This document shows, piece after piece, positions 57,095-64,000 of a stretch of 64,000 nt of DNA (position 1 is its first letter; each line of letters opens with the position of its first letter). The stretch spans positions 248,001-312,000 of the forward strand of contig NZ_JBHSAP010000018.1 in the NCBI RefSeq assembly GCF_042650125.1, given 5' to 3'. This DNA comes from Salinithrix halophila. GTDB lineage: Bacteria > Bacillota > Bacilli > Thermoactinomycetales > DSM-45169. The position numbers and the translations under genes are program-made. Below the pieces are notes generated by a model. It ran no database searches. It worked only from the letters and a program-made list of their open reading frames with translations, and was not told where the DNA came from.

Positions 57095-58135
57095 ATGCCC
57101 AAAAATTTCAATGATACATTTCTGCGTGCTTGCCGCCAGGAGGCCGTGGATTATACCCCCGTTTGGTATATGAGACAAGCAGGCAGGTATCAACCGGAGT
57201 ACCGCAAAATCCGTGAAAAATATTCTTTCTTTGAAATGAACGAAATCCCGGAAGTCTGCGTGGAGGTTACCCGACTGCCTGTCGAGCAGCTGGGAGTCGA
57301 TGCGGCGATTTTGTTCGCGGATATCATGACGCCGCTGAAACCGATCGGCGTCGATGTGGACATTCGTTCAGGTATTGGCCCCGTGATCGGCAACCCGATC
57401 CGCCACTGGGAAGATGTCTACCGGTTGGGGGAGCTGGATCCGGAAAGCCATCTTCCCTTTATCCTGGATTCCATCCGAATGCTGGAAGAACAATTGACCG
57501 TCCCCCTGATCGGATTCGCCGGGGCCCCCTTCACCCTCGCCAGCTACATGATTGAAGGTGGCCCATCGAAAAATTACCATCAAACGAAAGGTTTCATGTA
57601 TGCCCAACCTAAGGCTTGGGAAGCGCTGATGGATAAGTTAGCTTCCCTCACCGTCACCTATCTGAAGGCTCAGATCGCAGCCGGAGCAAAGGCCGTCCAG
57701 ATCTTTGACTCTTGGGTGGGCGCCCTCAACCGGGAAGATTACCACCGCTATGTGGCCCCCGTGATGCACCGGATTTTCGCCGAAATAAAGGAAGCCTCAG
57801 ATGTTCCGACGATCTATTTCGGAATCGGTGCGGGACACTTGTTGACAGAATGGGACCGCCTACCGGCGGATGTCTTAGGCTTGGATTGGCGCACGACCAT
57901 TGATACCGCACGGGAAGAGTTGGGAATTCAGAAGCCCTTGCAGGGAAACCTGGATCCCTCCCTTCTGCTGGGCCCATGGGAAATGATCGAGGACAAAGCC
58001 CGGGAGATCCTGGATCAGGGCGCAAAACACTCGGGTCATATCTTTAACCTGGGACATGGTACCTACCCTGAAGTCCGGGTGGAAACCCTACAAAGGCTTA
58101 CCGCCTTCATCCACGACTATTCAAAGCAGAACTGA
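57095..58135 (+). CDS. hemE: Uroporphyrinogen decarboxylase
   Basis: Removes four carboxyl groups from uroporphyrinogen III to give coproporphyrinogen III in the cytoplasm. TPVWYMRQAGRYQPEYRKIR near residue 21 is the N-terminal signature with the substrate-binding arginines; AAILFADIMTPLKPIGVDVD carries the catalytic aspartate; GFAGAPFTLASYMIEGG and FDSWVGALNREDY are also diagnostic; LQGNLDPSLLLG and NLGHGTYPEV close it. 346 residues, normal. AAAGGTGTG precedes the ATG. First gene of hemE-hemH-hemY. Confidence 0.96.
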   Translation: MPKNFNDTFLRACRQEAVDYTPVWYMRQAGRYQPEYRKIREKYSFFEMNEIPEVCVEVTRLPVEQLGVDAAILFADIMTPLKPIGVDVDIRSGIGPVIGNPIRHWEDVYRLGELDPESHLPFILDSIRMLEEQLTVPLIGFAGAPFTLASYMIEGGPSKNYHQTKGFMYAQPKAWEALMDKLASLTVTYLKAQIAAGAKAVQIFDSWVGALNREDYHRYVAPVMHRIFAEIKEASDVPTIYFGIGAGHLLTEWDRLPADVLGLDWRTTIDTAREELGIQKPLQGNLDPSLLLGPWEMIEDKAREILDQGAKHSGHIFNLGHGTYPEVRVETLQRLTAFIHDYSKQN

Positions 58136-58150
58136 GGTGTTTTTTTGGTC

Positions 58151-59095
58151 ATGCCCAAGAAAAAAATCGGCCTGCTGGTCATGGCTTACGGAACTCCCCG
58201 CAAACGGGAGGATATCGAGCCTTATTACACCCATATCCGCCACGGGCGAAAGCCTTCGGAAAACCTTCTCCAGGATCTAAAAGACCGCTATGAAAAAATC
58301 GGGGGGATCTCTCCTCTCGCCCGCATCACTGAAGAACAAGGGGAACGCCTGCGGGACAAACTGAACACGATGTACGAGGACGTAACCTTTCAGCTCTACC
58401 TCGGACTCAAACATATCGATCCCTTTATTGAGGACGCTGTCCAAGAGATGAACCGTGACGGGCTGGAAGACGCCGTCAGTATCGTCCTGGCCCCCCACTA
58501 TTCCACCTTCAGCGTCAAAACTTATAACGGTCGGGCCCGGGAGGAAGGGGAAAAATTAGGTGGTCCCCGGATCCATGCCGTCGAGAGTTGGTATCGGGAA
58601 CCCAAATTTATTGGCTACTGGACTGAGCGAATCCGAGAGACCCTCCGTCGGATACCGGAACAGGAACAAGAACGTACCGTCGTCGTTTTTTCTGCCCATA
58701 GCTTGCCTGAAAAGATCCTCAAACATGGCGATCCCTATCCGGAACAGTTGAAAGAGACCGCCAAACGGGTAGCAGAAGCCGCAGGTATCCAAAATTACGC
58801 CGTCGGCTGGCAGAGCGCCGGTCAGACACCGGAACCATGGTTAGGCCCTGATGTGCAAGACCTGACCCGCTCGCTTTTTCATCAAGACGGGTTTACATCC
58901 TTTATTTATTGCCCTCTCGGGTTCGTCGCGGAGCACTTGGAGGTCCTCTATGACAATGATTACGAATGCAAAGTAGTCTGTGATGAGCTCGGCGCTCACT
59001 ACTACCGACCCGAAATGCCCAACGCCAACCCGGCATTTATCGACTGCCTGGCCACCGTGGTCTCCAGGAAGTGGGATGAGATCCGTCATGGATAA
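58151..59095 (+). CDS. hemH: Ferrochelatase, coproporphyrin type
   Basis: Inserts ferrous iron into the porphyrin; in Firmicutes the substrate is coproporphyrin III (CpfC). IGLLVMAYGTPRKREDIEPY opens the protein, IVLAPHYSTFSVKTYNGRAR and VVVFSAHSLPEKILKHGDPY (conserved His and the SAHSLP motif) are the chelatase sites, and CPLGFVAEHLEVLYDNDYEC holds the catalytic Glu. 314 residues. Start ATG at 58151 is 11 bases past GAGGTG; a TTG at 58145 has closer spacing and cannot be excluded. The stop lies 8 bases into hemY. Confidence 0.95.
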   Translation: MPKKKIGLLVMAYGTPRKREDIEPYYTHIRHGRKPSENLLQDLKDRYEKIGGISPLARITEEQGERLRDKLNTMYEDVTFQLYLGLKHIDPFIEDAVQEMNRDGLEDAVSIVLAPHYSTFSVKTYNGRAREEGEKLGGPRIHAVESWYREPKFIGYWTERIRETLRRIPEQEQERTVVVFSAHSLPEKILKHGDPYPEQLKETAKRVAEAAGIQNYAVGWQSAGQTPEPWLGPDVQDLTRSLFHQDGFTSFIYCPLGFVAEHLEVLYDNDYECKVVCDELGAHYYRPEMPNANPAFIDCLATVVSRKWDEIRHG

Positions 59096-60491
59096 ACCAC
59101 GTCATATTGTCATTGCCGGTGGTGGCATTACGGGCCTCACTGCTGCTTTTTACCTGGAGAAGGAAGCGCGGGAGAAAGGCCTTCCGCTGACGTTCACTCT
59201 ACTGGAAGCGACTTCCCGCCTCGGCGGGAAGATCGAAACGGAACGGGCTGACAGTTTCGTGATGGAAAAAGGGCCGGATTCCTTTCTGGAGCGGAAAACC
59301 AGCGCCAAACAACTCGTAGCAGATCTTGGGATGGAAGAAGAGTTGGTACGCAACCGGACAGGCCAAGCCTATATTCTACAAAATCACCAACTGATCCCGA
59401 TCCCGGAAGGAGCTGTTATGGGTATTCCAACCCAGCTGAGCTCCTTTGTGACCACCCGACTCTTCTCCCCTGCCGGAAAGCTGCGGGCGGCGGCAGATCT
59501 GTTCCTCCCCCGTCGAAAATCAGCGGGAGATACCTCGGTGGGGGCCTTTTTTCGTCGTCGGCTGGGAGATGAAGTGGTTGATCGGCTGATTGAACCGTTG
59601 CTTTCCGGCATCTACGCAGGTAACCTTGACCACTTGAGCCTGCAAGCGACCTTTCCCCAATTTGCCGAGATGGAAGCCAAACACCGCAGTCTGATCCTGG
59701 GCATGAAAAAAAATCGACCGAAACAGGCAATCAGCCGTCCAAAAGGACAATTCCTCACCCTAAAACGGGGCTTGGAAAGCCTTGTGGAAGCGATTGAAAA
59801 AACCTTACCGGCTTCTTCCGTCAAGAAAAACACCTCGCTTCGTGAGGTAGAAAAGACCGCAGAGGGGTATCGGGTCACCCTTACCGAGGGGGAGGTCATC
59901 ACCGCAGACGGAATCATCGCGACCCCTCCCTATGAAGTGACCCGCCGCCTGCTTAGTCGATACAACCTCCCTGCGTCTCCTGAAGAGATTCCTCCCACTT
60001 CCGTGGCGACAGTCATATTGGGCTTTGAGGCGATAGATGTGCCCCTTGAACTGGATGGTACCGGGTTCGTCGTTCCCAGGCGGGAAGACACCACCATCAC
60101 CGCCTGCACTTGGACCCATCGGAAGTGGCCCCATACGGTTCCTCCCGAAAAAGCCCTTATCCGATGCTATGTGGGACGTTCTGGGGACGAAACCATCGTC
60201 GACGAGCCCGATGAAGTCATCATTGGTCGTGTCCGGGAGGACATGCGCCGGATCCTATCGATCCACAATCCTCCTGTTTTTACCCGAATCACCCGCTGGC
60301 CGAAAGCCATGCCTCAGTACGCCGTTGGCCACGCTCAATGGCTCAACCGTCTGAGAGAGGAAATTCGTCACCAACTACCCGGCCTTTACCTGGCTGGTGC
60401 CTCCTACGCTGGTATCGGAATCCCCGATTGTATCAATCAGGGGAAACAGGCGGTACAGGATACTTTGAGCCGACTCTTTGCTGAGAGATAA
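59088..60491 (+). CDS. hemY: Coproporphyrinogen III oxidase (HemY/CgoX type)
   Basis: FAD enzyme that oxidises coproporphyrinogen III to coproporphyrin III with oxygen. The dinucleotide motif HIVIAGGGITGLTAAFYLEK is at residues 6-25, followed by LLEATSRLGGKIETERADSF and EKGPDSFLERK. The C-terminal FAD motif is LAGASYAGIGIPDCINQGKQ. 467 residues, close to Bacillus HemY. The ATG at 59088 was chosen; ATG 59076 is an alternative with AGGAAG before it. Last gene of the haem operon, closed by a strong terminator. The later enzyme ChdC is not in this window. Confidence 0.95.
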   Translation: MDKPRHIVIAGGGITGLTAAFYLEKEAREKGLPLTFTLLEATSRLGGKIETERADSFVMEKGPDSFLERKTSAKQLVADLGMEEELVRNRTGQAYILQNHQLIPIPEGAVMGIPTQLSSFVTTRLFSPAGKLRAAADLFLPRRKSAGDTSVGAFFRRRLGDEVVDRLIEPLLSGIYAGNLDHLSLQATFPQFAEMEAKHRSLILGMKKNRPKQAISRPKGQFLTLKRGLESLVEAIEKTLPASSVKKNTSLREVEKTAEGYRVTLTEGEVITADGIIATPPYEVTRRLLSRYNLPASPEEIPPTSVATVILGFEAIDVPLELDGTGFVVPRREDTTITACTWTHRKWPHTVPPEKALIRCYVGRSGDETIVDEPDEVIIGRVREDMRRILSIHNPPVFTRITRWPKAMPQYAVGHAQWLNRLREEIRHQLPGLYLAGASYAGIGIPDCINQGKQAVQDTLSRLFAER

Positions 60492-60522
60492 CGAAAAAAA
60501 CCCCGGTCGGGGTTTTTTTCGT
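60491..60522 (+). terminator. Terminator of the haem operon
   Basis: ACGAAAAAAACCCCG (60491-60505) pairs with CGGGGTTTTTTTCGT (60508-60522). Confidence 0.92.
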
Positions 60523-60608
60523 GGGTTCATCAGGCGAGGCCATCATAACCTCGCCTCCCTGTCCATATATATGGGGTATGAAGAAGTGTACAGGCAGGAG
60601 GGAACCCT

Positions 60609-61070
60609 GTGAACGATAAGCTAAAGCGCCTGCTGCGCGTTGTTCTCGTCTATATCGTCGTCGTGGCAATCACCTTGGTGATGAACGGCTTCTACGAAAA
60701 ACACCGCACGCAAGAATATATCGATGAATTCAAGGAGTTGAAAGGTCACCACCTCCTCAACGAAATCTCCGATACATACAAGATTACGATCGAGCAATAC
60801 TCCAACTACAAACTCAACAGAGAAATGAAACGAAAACTTGTAGAACGGCTCAATAAATTAAGTGGTGACCTCCGGAAAGTCGACCATCAGATCAATGCCC
60901 AGGACGTCCGCTACCATATCGATTTTTCCTTCATCTATCATGATATAAAATTGGTCAACATCGCCCTCTCCGACGCCACCAAAGATGATATCGTACCTGT
61001 CATTGTCCTTCATAGCATGGAAGGATTAGGGGAGCTCAAGAAAGAAATCACCTACATTCAATACCGTTGA
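60609..61070 (+). CDS. Membrane-anchored hypothetical protein
   Basis: A 153-residue protein that I do not recognise. One membrane helix at residues 9-26 (LRVVLVYIVVVAITLVMNGF) is followed by a charged, helical domain (RTQEYIDEFKELKGHHLLNE, REMKRKLVERLNKLSGDLRK) and a strand-rich end (VRYHIDFSFIYHDIKLVNIA). The GTG at 60609 has AGGAGGG before it and it has its own terminator, so it is surely a gene. A 12-base palindrome, CCATATATATGG (60563-60574), lies in its promoter region. Likely an inner-membrane protein facing outward or inward; function unknown. Confidence 0.75.
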   Translation: MNDKLKRLLRVVLVYIVVVAITLVMNGFYEKHRTQEYIDEFKELKGHHLLNEISDTYKITIEQYSNYKLNREMKRKLVERLNKLSGDLRKVDHQINAQDVRYHIDFSFIYHDIKLVNIALSDATKDDIVPVIVLHSMEGLGELKKEITYIQYR

Positions 61071-61074
61071 CCCA

Positions 61075-61108
61075 CAAAAAAACAGCTGTCGTCCAGCTGT
61101 TTTTTTGT
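61075..61108 (+). terminator. Terminator after the membrane-anchored protein gene
   Basis: ACAAAAAACAGCTG (61075-61088) pairs with CAGCTGTTTTTTTGT (61094-61108). From here to the SOS box at 61280 I see no gene that I can support. Confidence 0.88.
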
Positions 61109-61279
61109 TGCAACCTGAAGGAACTGCCGATACGTACGGGTTCCTACTTACCTACAGAACCATAAGTGCATCGATGTGCGGAGAACAGCTACTGCGATCT
61201 GAATCCCGTCGCTTCGTTTTATCTCTTCCACCGTGAGGCCCAACTTGGAAATCGCCCAATATCAGATCGCACAGAAATT

Positions 61280-61319
61280 CGAACCTATGTTTGTCCTGCC
61301 TTCCGTAATCGTGTATACT
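61280..61319 (+). promoter_or_regulatory. lexA promoter with overlapping SOS box
   Basis: CGAACCTATGTTTG (61280-61293) fits the Gram-positive LexA box CGAAC-N4-GTTYG exactly. It overlaps the -35 box TTGTCC (61291-61296); TATACT (61314-61319) follows after 17 bases. lexA would thus repress itself. Confidence 0.88.
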
Positions 61320-61395
61320 GTAGGAAAATACCCTGACTTTTAGATTCCGAAGGGACTGGCGGATAAACGAAACGAGCGGAAAGGGGATAAAGATC

Positions 61396-62022
61396 ATGGC
61401 TAAGTTATCACCGCGGCAACAAGCCATTTTAAACTACATAAAACAGGAAGTCCGGAAAAAAGGGTATCCACCATCCGTGAGGGAAATTGGAGAAGCCGTC
61501 GGTTTGGCTTCTAGTTCCACCGTCCACGGCCACCTCGCCCGGCTCGAGAAAAAAGGCCTGATCCGGCGAGACCCTACCAAGCCTCGAGCGATCGAAGTGC
61601 TGGGAGAAGATCTGGAAGCGGTCCCCGACTTAGCGGCCAACACCGTGATGGTCCCCCTCGTCGGGAAAGTGACTGCTGGCGAGCCCATCACTGCGGTGGA
61701 AAACGTGGAAGATTACTTCTCTCTCCCCCGCCGTATGGTAGGCGGTGACGATTCCGTCTTTCTTCTCTCCGTTCGAGGTGACAGCATGATTAATGCCGGT
61801 GTCTTAGATGGTGACTTCGTCCTGGTTCGCCAACAACAGTCAGCCGATAACGGCGACATGATCGTGGCTATGACTGCAGAACACGAAGCGACCGTCAAAC
61901 GTTTCTATAAAGAAAAAGACCATATCCGCCTGCAACCCGAAAACGATAACATGGAACCCATCCTCCTTCCTGAGGTGGCCATCCTCGGGAAGGTTGTGGG
62001 TCTCTTCCGAGAGCTTCATTGA
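61396..62022 (+). CDS. lexA: SOS-response repressor LexA
   Basis: Represses DNA-damage genes and cleaves itself when RecA filaments form. The N-terminal winged helix has PSVREIGEAVGLASSSTVHG and HLARLEKKGLIRRD; the autocleavage site is Ala94-Gly95 in GKVTAGEPI; the protease dyad is Ser130 (SVRGDSMINAG) and Lys168 (EATVKRFYKE). 208 residues, normal. AAAGGGGAT lies 10 bases before the ATG. In Bacillus, lexA is divergent from yneA-yneB-ynzC; here the yneB and ynzC homologues are 42 kb away, and no yneA is seen. Confidence 0.97.
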   Translation: MAKLSPRQQAILNYIKQEVRKKGYPPSVREIGEAVGLASSSTVHGHLARLEKKGLIRRDPTKPRAIEVLGEDLEAVPDLAANTVMVPLVGKVTAGEPITAVENVEDYFSLPRRMVGGDDSVFLLSVRGDSMINAGVLDGDFVLVRQQQSADNGDMIVAMTAEHEATVKRFYKEKDHIRLQPENDNMEPILLPEVAILGKVVGLFRELH

Positions 62023-62113
62023 ACAAAAACCATGATTTTTGGGCCATAGTTTAAATAGGGCTTCACCAGGAAATTGATATTTGCCGATCTACCCACTGCG
62101 GATGGTGAGTGTT

Positions 62114-62575
62114 ATGCCTATTATCACATTAGAACTCTATATTAAGGCCCCTATCCAAACATGTTTCGATTTATCCCGTAATATTGACGTCCATATGAAA
62201 TCAACCTCTCATACACATGAAAAGGCTGTTGCAGGTGTCACAAATGGCCTAATAGGATTAGATGAAAGCGTCACTTGGGAAGCGATTCATTTTGGTCTCA
62301 AACAAAGGTTGACGGCTAAGATTACAGCATTTGATCCACCACATTATTTTGTTGATGAAATGGTAGAGGGACCTTTTAAAAGAATCAAACATGAACACTT
62401 TTTTGTGGGTTATAAGAATCAAACTAAGATGATTGATAAATTCGATTACACTTCACCCTGGGGATTTCTGGGCAGCATAGCCGATAAACTTTTTTTAGCC
62501 AAGTATATGGAAGGTCTTTTGAAAAAAAGAAACTTATATATCAAGGAAATAGCTGAGCAATCCCTTAATAATTGA
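62114..62575 (+). CDS. SRPBCC family protein
   Basis: A 153-residue START/Bet v1-like protein. TLELYIKAPIQTCFDLSRNI at the N-terminus, DESVTWEAIHFGLKQRLTAK and FVDEMVEGPFKRIKHEHFF in the middle, and the amphipathic C-terminal helix form the ligand-cavity fold used by cyclase/dehydrase-type and YwmB-like proteins. No catalytic motif. The ATG at 62114 follows GGTGAGTG; 62102 is an alternative. The gene is more AT-rich than lexA and the haem genes, which suggests recent arrival. Ligand unknown. Confidence 0.85.
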   Translation: MPIITLELYIKAPIQTCFDLSRNIDVHMKSTSHTHEKAVAGVTNGLIGLDESVTWEAIHFGLKQRLTAKITAFDPPHYFVDEMVEGPFKRIKHEHFFVGYKNQTKMIDKFDYTSPWGFLGSIADKLFLAKYMEGLLKKRNLYIKEIAEQSLNN

Positions 62576-62645
62576 ACCGCACTAAAATGTGCGACAGCCG
62601 AGATTCTCAATTTGTCACCATAGACTAAATCCGGCTTCATCACGG

Positions 62646-62683
62646 AAAACACCCCCTGCACTGGAAGGCAGGGGGTGTTTTTG
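62646..62683. terminator. Terminator after the SRPBCC gene
   Basis: AAAACACCCCCTGC (62646-62659) pairs with GCAGGGGGTGTTTT (62668-62681), followed by T. Confidence 0.9.
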
Positions 62684-62808
62684 GTTTCCCCAAACCCAAA
62701 AGGGTAGATCCTACGCTGAACCGTCTAGAGGAAAGTAAGACGAAAGGAGAATATCCGGCGGCCAGATCCGGTGATACAATGGAGAAAATGGAAAGGAGGC
62801 TCATCGGA

Positions 62809-63246
62809 TTGACTTCTCAAACCCAAACCACTCGCTCCCCAAAGGGGCAGGAAAAGCACAATCGCATGGTGGAAGCAGTCGCTAAAGAGCTGGTGCGGAA
62901 AGGGTTTTTAATCAAGGCTGATTCTATCGAATGGTCAGATGGCGTCCCCCCCGTCCTTGGAGAAAATTTTAAACCCGATATCATCGCCTTCAAGGATTCC
63001 ATCTTCCATATTATCGAAGTCGAGACTTGCTCCACTTTTCAAAGCGCGGAAACCGCCCATCAATTGCAGATCTTCAGCGGGAAGGGAAAGACCACCGTCA
63101 TCGTTCCCACCGTTTGCAGAAGTCGTACTGATTTGGTGTTAAAGATGCGTGAATCTCTTCGGGAATGGGGACTGCAGTCCGTTAAGATTGGAACCTGTGA
63201 TCCTGCTACGGGCAAGGTTGAACTGCCTAGAGAAATGGATGCGTGA
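62809..63246 (+). CDS. Hypothetical protein, possible PD-(D/E)XK nuclease fold
   Basis: A 145-residue soluble protein. ENFKPDIIAFKDSIFHIIEV followed by ETCSTFQSAETAHQLQIFS has the layout of the PD-(D/E)XK fold: Asp in KPDII, then Glu-Val-Glu in HIIEVETC, then Gln in HQLQIF. The active-site lysine is not in the usual place, so catalysis is uncertain. The N-terminal 50 residues are helical. I chose the TTG at 62809, preceded by AAAGGAGG at 9 bases; ATGs at 62779 and 62788 lie before that site. It stands alone and is followed by the terminator it shares with the aminotransferase gene. Confidence 0.65.
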   Translation: MTSQTQTTRSPKGQEKHNRMVEAVAKELVRKGFLIKADSIEWSDGVPPVLGENFKPDIIAFKDSIFHIIEVETCSTFQSAETAHQLQIFSGKGKTTVIVPTVCRSRTDLVLKMRESLREWGLQSVKIGTCDPATGKVELPREMDA

Positions 63247-63347
63247 CAAAGCCGCTCATTTTCTCTGGACAGCACGGATCCTCCCTCCTGGGGCCGCCTC
63301 TCAGCCCCGACCGCTTCTACCCTCCTTCAGCATAAATCCCAAAGTTC

Positions 63348-63386
63348 AAAAGAGCCTCCCGCCTGGCCTGGCAAGGAGGTTCTTTT
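63348..63386. terminator. Terminator between convergent genes
   Basis: AAAAGAGCCTCC (63348-63359) pairs with GGAGGTTCTTTT (63375-63386) with one mismatch. It ends the aminotransferase gene (minus strand) and may also serve the plus-strand gene. Confidence 0.7.
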
Positions 63387-63396
63387 GGTGGTGCCA

Positions 63397-64000
63397 TCAG
63401 GAACGGGTTTGGGTGAAACGCTCCATCCGGTCCATCGCTTCTTTCAACTGATCCATGGAAGTGGCGTAGGAGATTCGAACATGATCGGGAAAGCCAAAGG
63501 CTGAACCTGGAACCATCGCCACCTTTTCTTCTTTCAGGAGGGCTTTCACCCAGGCATCTGCATTCTCAAAGCCTCCACGGGCAGCCGCTTCCTTGACATT
63601 GGCGAACACATAGAAGGCTCCCTCAGGAGTGGCGCATTTTACACCGGCCATCTGTTGCAGCCGCCCCAAAACATAATCACGACGTTGGCGGAAAGCGGCC
63701 AGCATGTTCCGGACGGGCTCCTGATCTCCCGTCAAAGCTTCCAAAGCAGCATATTGAGCGATCGAAGTCGGGTTGGATGTGCTGTGGCTGGAGAGGCTGG
63801 ACATCCCCTTGATGATACGGGAATCCCCTGCCGCATACCCGATCCGCCAACCTGTCATCGAATACGTCTTAGACACCCCGTTGATGACAATCGTTCGTTC
63901 CTTCAATTCGGGGCTGAGCGAAGCGATGCTGACGGATGTTTCGTCTCCGTAAATGAGATCTTCATAGATCTCATCGGATATGATGAGAAGTTCTTTATCC
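63397..64000 (-). CDS. Aspartate aminotransferase (class I/II), 5' part beyond the window edge
   Basis: PLP aminotransferase, C-terminal half of about 200 residues; the gene runs off the right edge. LLIISDEIYEDLIYGDE holds the PLP-binding Asp and Tyr, and NGVSKTYSMTGWRIGYAAG holds the PLP lysine and the arginine-bearing GWRIGY motif of the class Ib aspartate aminotransferases. CATPEGAFYVFANVK, VPGSAFG and VRISYATSMDQLKEAMDRME (carboxylate-binding Arg) complete it. A TTG at 63906 is internal and not the start, since the family motifs continue upstream of it. Confidence 0.93.
   Translation of the reverse strand, partial: DKELLIISDEIYEDLIYGDETSVSIASLSPELKERTIVINGVSKTYSMTGWRIGYAAGDSRIIKGMSSLSSHSTSNPTSIAQYAALEALTGDQEPVRNMLAAFRQRRDYVLGRLQQMAGVKCATPEGAFYVFANVKEAAARGGFENADAWVKALLKEEKVAMVPGSAFGFPDHVRISYATSMDQLKEAMDRMERFTQTRS

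Noticed and set aside
61109..61275. Minus-strand coding (yneA remnant) between the terminator and lexA
   Set aside because: A frame reads KLGLTVEEIKRSDGIQIAVA, but it has no start, no ribosome site and no clear LysM pattern.
63906..63906. TTG at 63906 as the aminotransferase start
   Set aside because: Aminotransferase motifs (SDEIYEDLIY) continue upstream in frame to the window edge.

Overview
The window reads as chromosomal DNA of an endospore-forming, Gram-positive Bacillales bacterium of middling G+C content. The evidence is a tetracistronic spore germinant-receptor operon, an rfbA-B-D-C block in the same order as spsIJKL of Bacillus, a CgeB-type protein, Bacillus-type AGGAGG ribosome sites, a hemE-hemH-hemY operon, and yneB/ynzC and lexA homologues. 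A member of the Thermoactinomycetaceae is my best guess from gene content and base composition; this is inference, since no rRNA is present.

Layout. 0-12 kb: a partial gene at the left edge, a TerC-family protein under a yybP-ykoY manganese riboswitch, and a surface-glycan block (dTDP-rhamnose genes, two glycosyltransferases, CgeB-like protein, APS kinase). Two MurF-like ligases lie in and beside this block. A LysE-type exporter of AT-rich composition sits inside it. 12-18 kb: a TetR-regulated methyltransferase-like membrane protein, a PadR-MFS pair in which the MFS gene is cut by one in-frame TGA, and a two-gene unit of a SbnA-like enzyme plus an MFS exporter. 18-26 kb: a winged-helix regulator, a possible structured RNA, ynzC and yneB (divergent), an M42 aminopeptidase, and a membrane-protein/DUF4129/DUF4350/MoxR/DUF58 operon.

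26-31 kb is a complete mannitol operon, mtlA-mtlR-mtlF-mtlD, with a dyad over the -35 box and a cre-like site. It stands between the MoxR-DUF58 operon and the SpoIIM-like/RDD pair that usually belongs with it. 31-46 kb is accessory: a three-repeat surface-type protein with a SigK-like promoter, an oxidoreductase, a YnfA-type protein behind an attenuator-like hairpin, a methyltransferase, a nucleobase permease, several small or broken genes, and a class II aldolase/SDR/lipid kinase set. 46-48.6 kb holds a tyrosine integrase and an IS200/IS605-type element whose tnpA is wrecked but whose tnpB is open.

48.6-64 kb: a flavin amine oxidase, the gerA-gerB-gerC-gerB' operon, a XerS-like recombinase facing a large inverted repeat that may be its crossover site, acylphosphatase, the haem operon, lexA with an SOS box over its promoter, a SRPBCC protein, a possible PD-(D/E)XK protein, and the 3' part of an aspartate aminotransferase gene running off the right edge.

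The most interesting points are the MurF-like pair with the spore-glycan genes, the XerS-like gene with its adjacent dyad, the TnpB with a candidate guide reading into the amine oxidase stop codon, the split MFS transporter, the unexplained structured intergenic region near 18.75 kb, and a 50-codon gene at 39.8 kb with its own ribosome site and terminator.
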